A DNA stretch of 64,000 nucleotides. Source: Amycolatopsis antarctica (GTDB lineage: Bacteria; Actinomycetota; Actinomycetes; Mycobacteriales; Pseudonocardiaceae). The DNA is taken from positions 62,001 to 126,000 of the forward strand of contig NZ_NKYE01000011.1 of NCBI RefSeq assembly GCF_002262875.1. Reading direction: 5' to 3'. Each line of letters starts with the position of its first letter. Positions within the stretch are counted from its first letter, which is position 1. Below the pieces are notes generated by a model. It searched no databases. It saw only the letters and a program-made list of their open reading frames with translations, and had not been told where the DNA came from. Of the stretch, positions 17,037-26,429 are shown piece after piece. The position numbers were made by a program, and so were the translations under genes.

Positions 17037-17577
17037 GGCATCCACCTCTCGTCTCGCGTCATCGGCCGTCACCGGGCGAGCGTGCCACGATCGGCTGTTC
17101 CGGCACAGTAGCGCGGCGGCTACCGGGAGTACCGGTGGTGGTGGCCGCGCGTCGCGCGTCATCGCTGGAGTACCGCGCGGGCGGCGGGGCCAAACGGGCT
17201 CACGGTCACAGCGGATGGTGTGCGCCGGCGGGCCCCTACCCGTCGGCCGCACACCACCGTGACCATCCGGGCCCACGAGCCGGCGGCGCCGTGCCCGCCC
17301 GAACGCCGTCACCGTGAAGAACGGGCACCTGTCGAAACAACGCGCGCACTGTCCACATCGGCCTGATTCGGCCGGTCCGGATCCGGTGCGAGGTGACCGT
17401 GTCGTGGCCGGATGACCTCGACACACTGACAGCGCACGCGGGCCCGCACAAGCGCCGGTCACCCGGACGTGTGTACAAAGTGGACAGTGTCATCGCGCGA
17501 AGGGGCATGAGAGACAGGGATTAGCAGTCCGGCGACGGGGTACCCACCGCGAAGACGTCGAGGACTGGGAGGTCCGA
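17037..17577. other. Intergenic, 540 bp, no gene supported
   Basis: Divergent region between the BFN gene and the F420-dependent oxidoreductase. A leftward 90-codon frame (17236-17508) has no ribosome site and no recognisable family. The AT-richer stretch near 17,470-17,500 may hold the promoter of the rightward gene, but I cannot assign boxes. Confidence 0.4.
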
Positions 17578-18543
17578 GTGCAGATCGGGTACAAGCTGTT
17601 CGCCGAGGGACTGTCGCCCGCCGAACTGGTGGGTCAGGCGGTACGAGCCGAACAGGCGGGATTCGACTTCGTCGAGATCAGCGACCACTTCCACCCGTGG
17701 CTGGACGGGCACGGGCACTCCGGCTTCGTCTGGACCATCCTCGGTGCGATCGCCGCCCGCACCGAACACATTGCGCTGGCGACGGGTGTCACCTGCCCCT
17801 TCCTGCGCTACCACCCCACGGTCATCGCCCAGGCCGCGGCGACCACCGCACTGCTCTGCGAGGGCAGATTCACCCTCGGCGTCGGCTCGGGGGAACGCCT
17901 CAACGAGCATGTGGTGGGACGAGGCTGGCCACCGGTGGACGTCCGGCACGAGATGCTGCGGGAGTCGCTGGAGATCATCCGTCTGCTGTGGACCGGCGGC
18001 TACCACACCTACCGCGGACGGCACCTGACCGCCGAGGACGCCCGGGTCTTCGATCTCCCGGACTCGCCGCCGCCGATCGCCGTCGCCGCGGGTGGACCGT
18101 CCGCGGCCGCGCTCGCCGCCGAATGCGGGGACGGCATCTTCGCCACCGAGCCGCGCGCCGACCTGCTGCGCGCCTACCACGAGGCAGGCGGTTCCGGCCC
18201 CGCATACGCGGAGGTGCCGCTGGCCTGGGCGCCGGACGAGGAGACCGCGGCGCGGTCCGCGCACCGGCTGTTCCGCTTCGGGGTGATGGGCTGGAAGGTG
18301 CAGGCGGAGCTGCCGAACCCGGTGAACTTCGAGGCCGCCACCGCGTACACGACGCCGGACGACATGCGCGCGGCGTTCGGCTGCGGCCCGGACGTCGAGG
18401 CGCACCTGCGGGTGGCCCGGCAGTTCACCGACGCCGGATTCGACCGGCTGGCACTCATCAACGCCGGGCCCGACCCGGAGGGCTTCTTCGACTTCTTCCA
18501 CCGGGAACTCGCCGACCCCCTGCGCGCACTGGGAAACCGGTGA
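17578..18543 (+). CDS. F420-dependent LLM-class oxidoreductase (TIGR03557-like)
   Basis: A 321-residue TIM-barrel protein of the luciferase-like superfamily, related to F420-dependent glucose-6-phosphate dehydrogenase. Visible are GYKLFAEGLSPAELVGQAV, the FVEISDHFHPW segment that lines the F420 site, RTEHIALATGVTCPFLRYHP, and GRFTLGVGSGERLNEHVVG. It starts at a GTG with GGGAGG upstream. It converges on the PucR gene with a 37-bp gap. The substrate is unknown, though the G6PDH-like subgroup acts on small alcohols or aldehydes. Confidence 0.88.
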   Translation: MQIGYKLFAEGLSPAELVGQAVRAEQAGFDFVEISDHFHPWLDGHGHSGFVWTILGAIAARTEHIALATGVTCPFLRYHPTVIAQAAATTALLCEGRFTLGVGSGERLNEHVVGRGWPPVDVRHEMLRESLEIIRLLWTGGYHTYRGRHLTAEDARVFDLPDSPPPIAVAAGGPSAAALAAECGDGIFATEPRADLLRAYHEAGGSGPAYAEVPLAWAPDEETAARSAHRLFRFGVMGWKVQAELPNPVNFEAATAYTTPDDMRAAFGCGPDVEAHLRVARQFTDAGFDRLALINAGPDPEGFFDFFHRELADPLRALGNR

Positions 18544-18580
18544 GGTGACCTCCGGGGCGGCCGGGAGTGGACGGGCCCGG

Positions 18581-19765
18581 TCAGCCTTCGCGGCGCAACC
18601 GCAGTGCCTGCAGCGCCGCCGCCAGGTCCGCGACCGCCCACGGCTCGGCCGGGGAACGTCCGCTGAGTTCGTGGATGCGGCGGAGCCGGTAGCGAACGGT
18701 GTTGGAGTGGCAGAACATCGCCTCCGCCGCGCGCTCGGCCGAACCGGCGTGGTCGAACCACGCCTGGAGGGTGTCGATCAGCGTGGTCCGGTCGTCCACC
18801 GGCAGTTCCAGCACCGGGCCCAGCACCTCGCGCACCAGCCGGTCGCTCTCGTCGCGCTGCCGGGCGAGCAGTCCCGCCAATGGGTTTCCGGTGAACACGG
18901 CGACCTCCGCGCGCCCCGCGGGCAGGCCGCCCAGGGCGACCGAGGCCAGGTGCACCGCGCGCGGTGTCTCGTACAGCGAGCGGTACACCGGGCTGATCCC
19001 GGTGCGCGTGGTCGCCCGCGCCGTCGTCACCTCCAGCGCGGGCCCGGACTGCCCGGGGCGCAGCGAGACCACGCCCATCTGCCGTCCCGGGGCGAGCCGC
19101 CACGCCGAGGCGATCCCGCGATCGGCCAGCCCGCGTTCGATGCCCGCCAGCCCCGCCTCCGCGGTGGTGCTGGTCTCCGCGACGATCACCACGAAGTCGC
19201 CGTCGGCGGGCAGGCCGAGAAGCTGGGAGACCTCCCACGGCCCGGCGTCCGGCCGCTGCTCGCCGGTGAACAGCGCCTCCGCGAGCGCGGATCGCCGCTG
19301 TTGCTGGGCCACCAGCAGCTCCGCGGTACTCGTCCGGTACGCCTCGGTCAACGCCTCGGCGTACTCGTCGGTGAGCTGCCAGGTCCGCGCGGCGGCGGCG
19401 AGCAGGGTGTCGATCGTGTCCGGCTCGGCGTCCGCCCGCGCCTGTTCCGCCAGCAGATCCCACATCGAGGTGAACCCGATCCGGAAGGCCCGCAGCACCT
19501 CCGGCAGCGGGGCACCCTGCTGAGCGCGTCGCCTGCCCGTCTCCTCGGGCGCGCTGAAGTCCCTCGGCGCCAGGGGATCACGCATCGCCGAGATCATGTA
19601 GCGCAGGTTGTGCTCGACCGAACGGCGGAGTTCGTCGGCGGGCACGGTCTCCGCACCGCGGTAGAGCGTGATCTGCTCCAGGATCGTGGCGAACACCCGG
19701 TCGACGAGTTCGGGCAGCCGCGGCTCGACCCGGTCGACCAGCCGGGCCAGCGGCGAATCCGTCAC
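18581..19765 (-). CDS. PucR family transcriptional regulator
   Basis: A 394-residue regulator. The N-terminal helical part resembles the sensory region of CdaR/PucR proteins (RSVEHNLRYMISAMRDPL), the middle is a GGDEF-like segment, and the C-terminus is the PucR helix-turn-helix: AERAAEAMFCHSNTVRYRLR followed by RIHEL. It is the last gene of a five-gene leftward unit, and its GTG overlaps the stop of the acyl-CoA dehydrogenase. It probably senses an acyl-CoA or aromatic metabolite and controls this operon or a linked pathway (inference). Confidence 0.88.
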   Translation of the reverse strand: MTDSPLARLVDRVEPRLPELVDRVFATILEQITLYRGAETVPADELRRSVEHNLRYMISAMRDPLAPRDFSAPEETGRRRAQQGAPLPEVLRAFRIGFTSMWDLLAEQARADAEPDTIDTLLAAAARTWQLTDEYAEALTEAYRTSTAELLVAQQQRRSALAEALFTGEQRPDAGPWEVSQLLGLPADGDFVVIVAETSTTAEAGLAGIERGLADRGIASAWRLAPGRQMGVVSLRPGQSGPALEVTTARATTRTGISPVYRSLYETPRAVHLASVALGGLPAGRAEVAVFTGNPLAGLLARQRDESDRLVREVLGPVLELPVDDRTTLIDTLQAWFDHAGSAERAAEAMFCHSNTVRYRLRRIHELSGRSPAEPWAVADLAAALQALRLRREG

Positions 19766-20976
19766 CGGGTCTCGCCGGTGAAGGCGCCGATCCCGGTGAT
19801 GTCCCGTCCGACGATCAGCGTCTGCATGGTCTCGGTGCCCTCGAAGGTGTGGATCGACTCGATGTCGGCCATGTGCCGGATGACGTGATTCTCCAGCAGG
19901 ACACCGTTGCCTCCCATGAGATCACGGGCCTCGGCGATGATCTGGCGCGCCTTGCCGGTGTTGTTCATCTTCGCCAGCCCGGCCACCGTCGGGGACAGCC
20001 TGCCCGCATCGGCCAGCCTGCCGATCTGCACGCAGTAGAGCTGCATACCGGTCAGGTCCGCGAGCATCCTCACCAGCCGCTGCTGCACGATCTGGAAACT
20101 GGTCAGCGTCTTGCCGAACTGCTTGCGTTCCGAGGCGTAGCGCATAGCGGCGTCGTAGGCCCCGGTGGCGTGGCCCAGTGCCATCCACGCGCAGATGCTG
20201 CGGGTCGACGCGAGCACGCGGGCGGTGTCGGCGAAACCGTTCGCCCCCGTCAGCCGGTTGGCCTCCGGCACCCGCACCCCTTCGAGCGTGATGTCGGCCT
20301 GCCACACCGCGCGCAGCGAGGCCTTGCCCTCGATCACCTCGGCCCGGTATCCCGGAGTTCCCTTCTCCACGACGAAACCGTTCACCTCGCCGGAGCCGGT
20401 GTCACGCGCCCAGACGACGACCAGATCGGCCACCGAGCCGTTGCCGATCCACCGCTTCGTCCCGTCCAGCACCCAGTCGCCGCCCTCGCGGCGGGCCGTG
20501 GTCTCCAGCGCCACCGAGTCCGAACCGTGGTCCGGTTCGGTGAGCGCGAACGCGCCGATGGCACGCATCGCCGCCATGTCCGGCAGCCAGCGCTGCTTCT
20601 GCTCGTCCGAGCCGCACATCGCGATCGACTGCATCGCCAGCCCGGCGTGCACACCGAGGAAGGTGCCGAGGCTGCCGTCGCCCCGGTGCAGTTCCATGTG
20701 CACCAGCCCGCACGCCGTCGGGCTCATCCCGGCACAGCCATAGCCGGCGATGTCCTCCCCCACGATGCCCAGCTCGGGCAGCCGCCGGATCAGCGGCCAC
20801 GGCATCTCCGCGCGCTCCCAGTACCCGGCCGCCACGGGCAGCACCTCGTCGTCGACGAATCTGCGGGTGGCGATGAACGGCTCCCACTGCTCCTCGGTGA
20901 ACTGGTCCCGGACGGAGAAGAAGTCCGTGCCCAGCGATTCGCCGAGGTGTGTCCCGCCGTCGTGGGTGCTGCTCAC
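19762..20976 (-). CDS. Acyl-CoA dehydrogenase, glutaryl-CoA-dehydrogenase-like
   Basis: A 404-residue flavoprotein of normal length. Recognisable parts are the FAD-binding AFALTEPDHGSDSV, WIGNGSVADLVVVWA, the second FAD-contact block RKQFGKTLTSFQIVQQRL, and ARDLMGGNGVLLEN. The catalytic glutamate sits in HTFEGTETMQTLIVGRDITG, as in glutaryl-CoA dehydrogenases. It oxidises acyl-CoA thioesters to enoyl-CoA. It overlaps both neighbours by four bases. Together with the upstream ligase and PHA genes it suggests interconversion of storage polymer and acyl-CoA pools. The exact chain is not predictable. Confidence 0.9.
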   Translation of the reverse strand: MSSTHDGGTHLGESLGTDFFSVRDQFTEEQWEPFIATRRFVDDEVLPVAAGYWERAEMPWPLIRRLPELGIVGEDIAGYGCAGMSPTACGLVHMELHRGDGSLGTFLGVHAGLAMQSIAMCGSDEQKQRWLPDMAAMRAIGAFALTEPDHGSDSVALETTARREGGDWVLDGTKRWIGNGSVADLVVVWARDTGSGEVNGFVVEKGTPGYRAEVIEGKASLRAVWQADITLEGVRVPEANRLTGANGFADTARVLASTRSICAWMALGHATGAYDAAMRYASERKQFGKTLTSFQIVQQRLVRMLADLTGMQLYCVQIGRLADAGRLSPTVAGLAKMNNTGKARQIIAEARDLMGGNGVLLENHVIRHMADIESIHTFEGTETMQTLIVGRDITGIGAFTGETR

Positions 20977-21818
20977 CGTTCGCTCCTCTCGTCGCCGTCC
21001 TCGTCCAGGAAGGAATCGATGACGGGTGCCAGCTCGCCGGCCTCGGTGAGCAGTGCCAGGTGACCGCCGTCGTAGCGGTGGAGCCTGCCGCGCGGCAGCA
21101 GCCCGGCCATCATGCTCGCGTTCACCGGCGGGATGATCGGGTCGTCGGTGCCGGCCAGCACCAGGGCCGGCTGCCGGATCAGCGGCAGGAACGGCAGGCT
21201 GCTCCAGCCGGCGATCGCCATGAGCTGGTACAGGTAGGCGCGCCGGGGGGTGGCGGTGGGTGCGTTGTGCAGCGCCGAGATCGTCCGGGCGGGGTCCAGC
21301 CGGGCGGATCCGCCGTACAGGTCACCGGCGATGCGTTCGGCGTAGGCGGGGTCGCGGTGCCGCCGGGGGGTGGACATCCTGGCCAGCGTGCGCGGCGCGG
21401 CGGGCACCATCAGCATTCCGGTTCCCGTGGCGACCAGCACCAGGCGCCGGCACCGCCGCCGATACTGGAACGCGTACTGCTGGGCGAGTCCGCCGCCCCA
21501 GGAGATGCCGAGAACGTCGGCCGAACGGTAACCGAACCCGGCGATCACCCGGTGCAGCGCGGCCGCCAGTGTGGAGAACAGGTACGGCACCCGCGGTGCG
21601 GCCGAGCCGCCGAGGCCGGGGACGTCGAACAGGATCAGCGGACGGTCACGGTCGAGTGCCCCGACGACCGGGTCGAACAGCCGCTGGCTGGAGCCGATCC
21701 CGTTGCACAGCACCAGCGGCACCCGGCCCGCCGCTCCGGGATGGTGGGTGACGGCCAGTTTCCGGCCTCGCACGGCCACCGTGCTCGCCTGCCGCGGCCG
21801 TCGCGCCGCCGTGCTCAT
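20973..21818 (-). CDS. Alpha/beta hydrolase, PHA depolymerase-like
   Basis: A 281-residue alpha/beta hydrolase. The nucleophile elbow is GISWGGG, the acid residue is in LAGTDDPIIPP and the histidine in YDGGHLAL. The oxyanion-side segment LVLCNGIGSSQRLFDPVV and overall layout match intracellular medium-chain polyhydroxyalkanoate depolymerases (PhaZ). I chose the ATG at 21818, which overlaps the PHA synthase stop by four bases; a longer frame reaches into that gene. It should hydrolyse stored polyester to hydroxyacids, feeding the acyl-CoA ligase of the same operon. Confidence 0.8.
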   Translation of the reverse strand: MSTAARRPRQASTVAVRGRKLAVTHHPGAAGRVPLVLCNGIGSSQRLFDPVVGALDRDRPLILFDVPGLGGSAAPRVPYLFSTLAAALHRVIAGFGYRSADVLGISWGGGLAQQYAFQYRRRCRRLVLVATGTGMLMVPAAPRTLARMSTPRRHRDPAYAERIAGDLYGGSARLDPARTISALHNAPTATPRRAYLYQLMAIAGWSSLPFLPLIRQPALVLAGTDDPIIPPVNASMMAGLLPRGRLHRYDGGHLALLTEAGELAPVIDSFLDEDGDERSER

Positions 21819-23542
21819 GTGACCAGCACGTAGCTGCCCGGCGCGGCCTCCAGCGGCGGGTGGTCCGGTCCACCCGGCTCGGCAGGGGGCGGCACCTGCT
21901 CGCCGGTGCGGGCGTGCAGCCACTCGCTGAAGTCCGGCCACCAGGAGCCGTCCTGCTTCTCCGAACGGGCGAGCCACTCCTCGGCGTCCGCCGGATTGTG
22001 CTCACCGGTACGGAAGTTCGCCTTGCGGTTGCCCGGCGGGTTGACGATCGAGGCGATGTGACCGCTGGTGGACAGGACGAAGCGGCTCTTCCCGCCGTAG
22101 AGCTGCGTGCTCTGGTAGCAGTTCTGCCACGGGCACAGGTGATCGGCGATGCCTGCGGTGACGTACGAGTCGATCCCGATCCGGCCCAGGTCCACCGGGG
22201 AGCCGAGCATCGTCGCGGTGCCCGGCTCGACCAGCGAGTTGTGCTGGGCGAGGTCGATGAAGTCGCGGTGCAGCGCCGCCGGCATCCGCGTCGGGTCGGC
22301 GTTCCAGAACAGCACGTCGAACGGTTTCGGGGTCCTGCCGAGCAGATAGCTCTGCACCCAGTAGTTCCACACCAGGTCGTTGGGCCGTAGCCAGGCGAAC
22401 ACCTCGGCCAGCGATCGTCCGTCCAGGTATCCCTTCGCCGCGGAGACCCGCGCCGCCGCCTTCGCCGCCGCCGGGGTCAGCAGCGCACCGGGGAGCCCGG
22501 CCTTGCGCTGGTCGAGCACGGCCACCGACAGGGCGGTCGCCGCGACGGTGTGCAGCTCGCCCCGGGTTTCGAGGTGGGCGAGCACCATCGAGCTGAGGAT
22601 CCCGCCGGAGCAGAGGGCCATCAGCGCGGTACTGGGGGCGCCGGTGATCCGCCTGCTGGCGGCCAGCGCGTCGACGACGGCCTCGCCGTAGGTGTCCAGG
22701 TTCCAGGCGGCGTGCCGCACGTCCGGGTTGCGCCAGGACATGGTGAACACCTGGTGCCCCTGGCCGACCAGGTACTCGACCAGGCTCCGCTCCGGAGCCA
22801 TGTCAATGACGTAGTACTTGTTGATCGTCGGCGGGACGATCAACAGCGGGATCTCGCGCACGGTACCGGTCGTCGGCGTGTACTGGATGAGCTCGAACAC
22901 CGGGGTCCGCGCCACAACGGTCCCCGGGGTGGCCGCGACGGTCCTTCCCACCTCGAAGGCGTCCGGCTCGACCATCTTGGGCACTCGCGGCGGGGTGGCC
23001 AGATCACGGACGAGCCTGCGGGCGCCGCGGGCGAAGTTGCCACCGCCGGTGTCCACCACGGCGCGCAGGGCCAGCGGATTGAGCAGCGGATTGTTGCTCG
23101 GTGCCAGAGCGTCGGCGACGTTGGACACCGCGGCCTCGACGCGCCGGCGGTCGTTCTCGCCGAGTTCGGCGTCCGCCACGAGCGACTCGGCTGCCCGCGC
23201 CGTCGCCAGGTATGCCTGCACGGTGCGGCGCAGCACGGGATTGTCCGACCACGCCTCGTCGGCGAAGCGCTTGTCGCGATCGTCCGGGGCGACCGTGGAC
23301 GAACCCGTCGCCACCCGGCCCAGTTCCCCGCCGAGGGCGCGGACGCGGCGCAGCACCGTCAGCGGCCTGCGGGCCAGTCCGGCGGCGAACCGCGCCGTCG
23401 ACGCCGACGGCAGCAGCCGGCCCAGCGAGGTCCGGGTCGCGTCGGTGAGCAGGAGGTCCAGTGGCGCGCCCGCGTTCTCGGACGCGTCGTCCTCGGTCTG
23501 GCCGGTGCGATCGCGATGCCCGGCCGGGGTCGCGGTACTCAT
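21815..23542 (-). CDS. phaC: Polyhydroxyalkanoate synthase
   Basis: A 575-residue protein with the PhaC N-terminal domain (RFADEAWSDNPVLRRTVQAY). In the synthase core, the lipase-like box MALCSGGILSSM carries the nucleophilic cysteine, the aspartate lies in GIADHLCPWQNCY and the histidine in LSTSGHIASIVNPPGN. It polymerises hydroxyacyl-CoA into polyester granules in the cytoplasm. Length and motifs fit a single-subunit class I/II synthase. Four-base overlaps connect it to the ligase gene before it and the depolymerase gene after it. Confidence 0.92.
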   Translation of the reverse strand: MSTATPAGHRDRTGQTEDDASENAGAPLDLLLTDATRTSLGRLLPSASTARFAAGLARRPLTVLRRVRALGGELGRVATGSSTVAPDDRDKRFADEAWSDNPVLRRTVQAYLATARAAESLVADAELGENDRRRVEAAVSNVADALAPSNNPLLNPLALRAVVDTGGGNFARGARRLVRDLATPPRVPKMVEPDAFEVGRTVAATPGTVVARTPVFELIQYTPTTGTVREIPLLIVPPTINKYYVIDMAPERSLVEYLVGQGHQVFTMSWRNPDVRHAAWNLDTYGEAVVDALAASRRITGAPSTALMALCSGGILSSMVLAHLETRGELHTVAATALSVAVLDQRKAGLPGALLTPAAAKAAARVSAAKGYLDGRSLAEVFAWLRPNDLVWNYWVQSYLLGRTPKPFDVLFWNADPTRMPAALHRDFIDLAQHNSLVEPGTATMLGSPVDLGRIGIDSYVTAGIADHLCPWQNCYQSTQLYGGKSRFVLSTSGHIASIVNPPGNRKANFRTGEHNPADAEEWLARSEKQDGSWWPDFSEWLHARTGEQVPPPAEPGGPDHPPLEAAPGSYVLVT

Positions 23543-25038
23543 TCGACCTCCACCTCCGGCGGTGCGGTGATCTCCCGGTGCAGGATCTTCCCGGTGGGCC
23601 CCTTCGGCAGCTCCCCCACCGACCAGATGTGCCGCGGGTACTTGTACGCCGCCACCCGTTCCCTGACGAACGCCTGGATGGCCTCGGCGTCGAAGTCCTC
23701 GCCGTCCCGGACGGACACGGCCGCTCCGACCTCCTCACCCAGGGTCTGGTGCTTCAGTCCGACGACCGCCGCCTCGGCGACGGCCGGGTGCTCGTAGAGC
23801 GCCTCCTCGACCTCCCGCGGGTAGACGTTGTATCCGCCGCGGATGATGAGCTGCTTCTTGCGGTCGACGATGAACACGTAGCCGTCCTCGTCGCGGCGGG
23901 CGAGATCGCCGCTGCGGAACCAGCCGTCGGGGATCGCCTCGGCGGTCGCCTCCGGACGGCCGTGGTAGCCCGCCATCAGGCCCTCGCCGCGGATCGCGAT
24001 CTCACCGATCTCCCCCTCGGCGACGTCGTTGCCCTGGTCGTCGACCAGCCGGATCTCCATCCCGCGGACCGCGACACCCACCGAACCGGGTTTGCGGGGG
24101 GTCCCGGGGTGGTTGAAGGAGGCGACCGGTGAGGTCTCGGAGAGCCCGTAGCCCTCGAGAATCTCGCAGCCGAACCTGTCCTCGAAGGAGCGCATCACCT
24201 CGACCGGCAGCGGGGCGCCCCCGGACAGGCAGGTACGCAGGCTGCCGACGTCGAAGGAGCCGGGTGCCTGCAGCATCGCGGCGTACATCGTCGGCACGCC
24301 CTCGAAGATCGTCACCCGGTGCGTCTCGATCATGCCCAGCGCCTCGGCCGGGTCGAAGCGCGGCAGCAGGGCCAGCGCGGCACCGGCCCGCACGGCGGTG
24401 TTCAGCCCGCAGGTCAGCCCGAAGACGTGGAACAGGGGCAGGCAGCCCATGATCACGTCGTCCGGCGTCGCCTGCACGAGGGTGTCCACCGTGGTGGCCG
24501 CGTTGCTGCGCATGTTGTCGTGGGTGAGCAGCGCGCCCTTCGGCTTCCCCGTCGTCCCCGAGGTGTACAGGATCACGGCCAGGTCACCGCCGTCCCGTTC
24601 GGTCACCTCGGTGACCGGCTCGGTGCCGTCGAGCTGCTCGGCGCTCAGGCCGTCCTGCTCGAGTACCACCACCGGGATGTCCGCCTCGGCCGCCGCCTCC
24701 TGGGTGGCGTCGGCGGCCGAGGACAGCGTGAAGACCGCGCGGGCCCCGGAGTCGGTGAGGAAGAAGGTGATCTCCCTGGCCGTCAGCAGCGGGTTCATCG
24801 GGACGACGGCGCAGCCGGCGAGCAGAGCGCCGTAGAACACGGCTGGGAAGGCGGGCACGTTCGGGGCCACCAGCCCGATGCGGTCCCCGGGGCCCGCACC
24901 GAGGCCGCGGATGAACCCGGCCGCCGCACGGGCGTCGCGCAGGAACTCGGCGTACGTCACCGACCGATCGCCGCAGCGCAGCGCGACTCGCTCGGCGTGC
25001 TCGTCCCCGCTGGTCACCAGGCTGTTGGCTAGGTTCAT
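23539..25038 (-). CDS. Long-chain acyl-CoA ligase (AMP-forming)
   Basis: A 499-residue ANL-superfamily enzyme. AMP-binding motifs are YTSGTTGKPKGALLTH, GYGLSETSPVASF and FRSGDLARRDEDGYVFIVDR; the catalytic lysine region is GPTGKILHREI. It activates fatty or hydroxy-fatty acids as CoA thioesters, supplying PhaC or beta-oxidation. I chose the ATG at 25038, followed at once by MNLANSLVTSGDEHAERVAL, typical for the family; the open frame continues 19 codons upstream without a ribosome site. It is the first gene of the five-gene overlapping unit. Confidence 0.9.
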   Translation of the reverse strand: MNLANSLVTSGDEHAERVALRCGDRSVTYAEFLRDARAAAGFIRGLGAGPGDRIGLVAPNVPAFPAVFYGALLAGCAVVPMNPLLTAREITFFLTDSGARAVFTLSSAADATQEAAAEADIPVVVLEQDGLSAEQLDGTEPVTEVTERDGGDLAVILYTSGTTGKPKGALLTHDNMRSNAATTVDTLVQATPDDVIMGCLPLFHVFGLTCGLNTAVRAGAALALLPRFDPAEALGMIETHRVTIFEGVPTMYAAMLQAPGSFDVGSLRTCLSGGAPLPVEVMRSFEDRFGCEILEGYGLSETSPVASFNHPGTPRKPGSVGVAVRGMEIRLVDDQGNDVAEGEIGEIAIRGEGLMAGYHGRPEATAEAIPDGWFRSGDLARRDEDGYVFIVDRKKQLIIRGGYNVYPREVEEALYEHPAVAEAAVVGLKHQTLGEEVGAAVSVRDGEDFDAEAIQAFVRERVAAYKYPRHIWSVGELPKGPTGKILHREITAPPEVEVE

Positions 25039-25334
25039 GCTGCCCCGATCCGTCGTCCGGTCCACGTCAGGCCGATTGTGACCGTGGTCACCCACACCTG
25101 TCGATGTCGATGTGCACAGCGCTTGTTGTCGGGCGGCACAACCACCGGGAACGACCGGCGGCCGGCGCAGCGGCGTATCAGTCCGTCACTCCTGTCAGAG
25201 CTGTACGGCAAGGTTGACTCACCAGACGCCGGTTCGCTCACTGAGCGGCACTCGGGGCGGCACACCCGGCACGTCGAGTACTTGTCGTGGCCGGGGCGTG
25301 GCGGCGATTGCCTGATCGCGGGCACGATGAGCGT
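25039..25334. promoter_or_regulatory. Divergent intergenic region
   Basis: About 300 bp between the start of the acyl-CoA ligase operon and the rightward kinase-like gene. It must hold both promoters. I see no strong boxes or long inverted repeat. Confidence 0.4.
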
Positions 25335-26429
25335 ATGTCGCGCGACGCGGATAACGGAGAGCGGCCAGTGCTCGCTTCGGCGGATCGCCGCACCACCCGC
25401 CGCGCGGTCGGCGCGACGCTGGCCGCGCTGAGCGATCGGCGCCTCACCGGGCTGCTCGCCGGCGCCCGGCCGCTGGGCACCGGAATCGGCGGTCAGACGG
25501 TGCTGATGGACGTCGCGGACACGCCGGTGTTCGTCAAACGTGTGCCCCTCACCGATCTGGAGCTGCGGCCGGAGAACCTGCGTTCGACGGCGAACCTGTT
25601 CGGCTTGCCCACCTTCTGCCAGTACGGCCTGGGCAGCCCTGGCTTCGGAGCGTGGCGCGAGCTCGCCGCGCACGTCATGACGACGGAGTGGGTGCTCGGC
25701 GGCGACTGCGCCGGATTCCCGGTGATGTACCACTGGCGGGTCCTGCCCGAACCCGGCGGCCGGCCGCTGCCGGACGAACTCGCCGACGTGGAGGCCGCCG
25801 TCGGCTTCTGGCACGGGTCGCCCGCGGTCCGCGAACGTGTCGACGCCATCCGGAGGAGCACGGCGAGCCTGGTGCTGTTCCTGGAGTACCTGCCGTGGAC
25901 CGTGCACGACTGGTTCGCCGCCCGGCTCGCCGAAGGTGCGGTGGAGGACGCGGCCGCCATGCTGGCCCGCGAGCTCTCGGTCACCACCTCGTTCATGGAA
26001 TCCCGCGGACTGCTGCACTTCGACGCGCACTTCGAGAACGTGCTGACCGACGGTGCCCGGCTGTACTTCGCCGATTTCGGCCTCGCGACCTCGTCCCGGT
26101 TCGACCTCGATCCCGAGGAGGACGCCTTCCTCCGGCACCATCGCGGCTACGACCGCCGCTACACGGCGACCCACCTCGCGTATCGGCTGGCGGGCACCCT
26201 CACCGGCGACCGCGTCGATCTGATCCGGGCCTGCGCGGAGGGCACCGTGCCGGACGGGGCCGGCCCCCAGGTGACCGAACTGCTCATCCGCCACTCCCCT
26301 GTCGCCGCCGTGCTGACCGACTTCTTCGACGCCCTGCGCGGCGAGAGCAGGGCGACTCCGTATCCGGCGGAAGCGGCGCGACGCGCTGACCGGACGCGGT
26401 CTCAGACCGAGGCCACCAGCGAGGCGTAG
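25335..26429 (+). CDS. Protein kinase-like fold protein
   Basis: A 364-residue protein with a kinase-like C-lobe: LLHFDAHFENVLTD near residues 226-238 is a catalytic loop of the HxDxxxxN type, and YFADFGLATSS near 247 is a DFG-type metal-binding motif. An N-lobe lysine candidate is in VFVKRVPLTDLELRPEN. It resembles aminoglycoside phosphotransferase/eukaryotic-like kinase relatives annotated only as protein kinase family proteins in actinomycetes. The substrate is unknown. The ATG at 25335 is preferred; an upstream in-frame ATG has no ribosome site. Its 3' end overlaps the converging peptidase gene by 28 bp. Confidence 0.7.
   Translation: MSRDADNGERPVLASADRRTTRRAVGATLAALSDRRLTGLLAGARPLGTGIGGQTVLMDVADTPVFVKRVPLTDLELRPENLRSTANLFGLPTFCQYGLGSPGFGAWRELAAHVMTTEWVLGGDCAGFPVMYHWRVLPEPGGRPLPDELADVEAAVGFWHGSPAVRERVDAIRRSTASLVLFLEYLPWTVHDWFAARLAEGAVEDAAAMLARELSVTTSFMESRGLLHFDAHFENVLTDGARLYFADFGLATSSRFDLDPEEDAFLRHHRGYDRRYTATHLAYRLAGTLTGDRVDLIRACAEGTVPDGAGPQVTELLIRHSPVAAVLTDFFDALRGESRATPYPAEAARRADRTRSQTEATSEA

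Noticed and set aside
17236..17508. A 90-codon leftward frame in the 540-bp gap.
   Set aside because: No ribosome site, Arg/Pro-rich shadow-like composition and no family resemblance.
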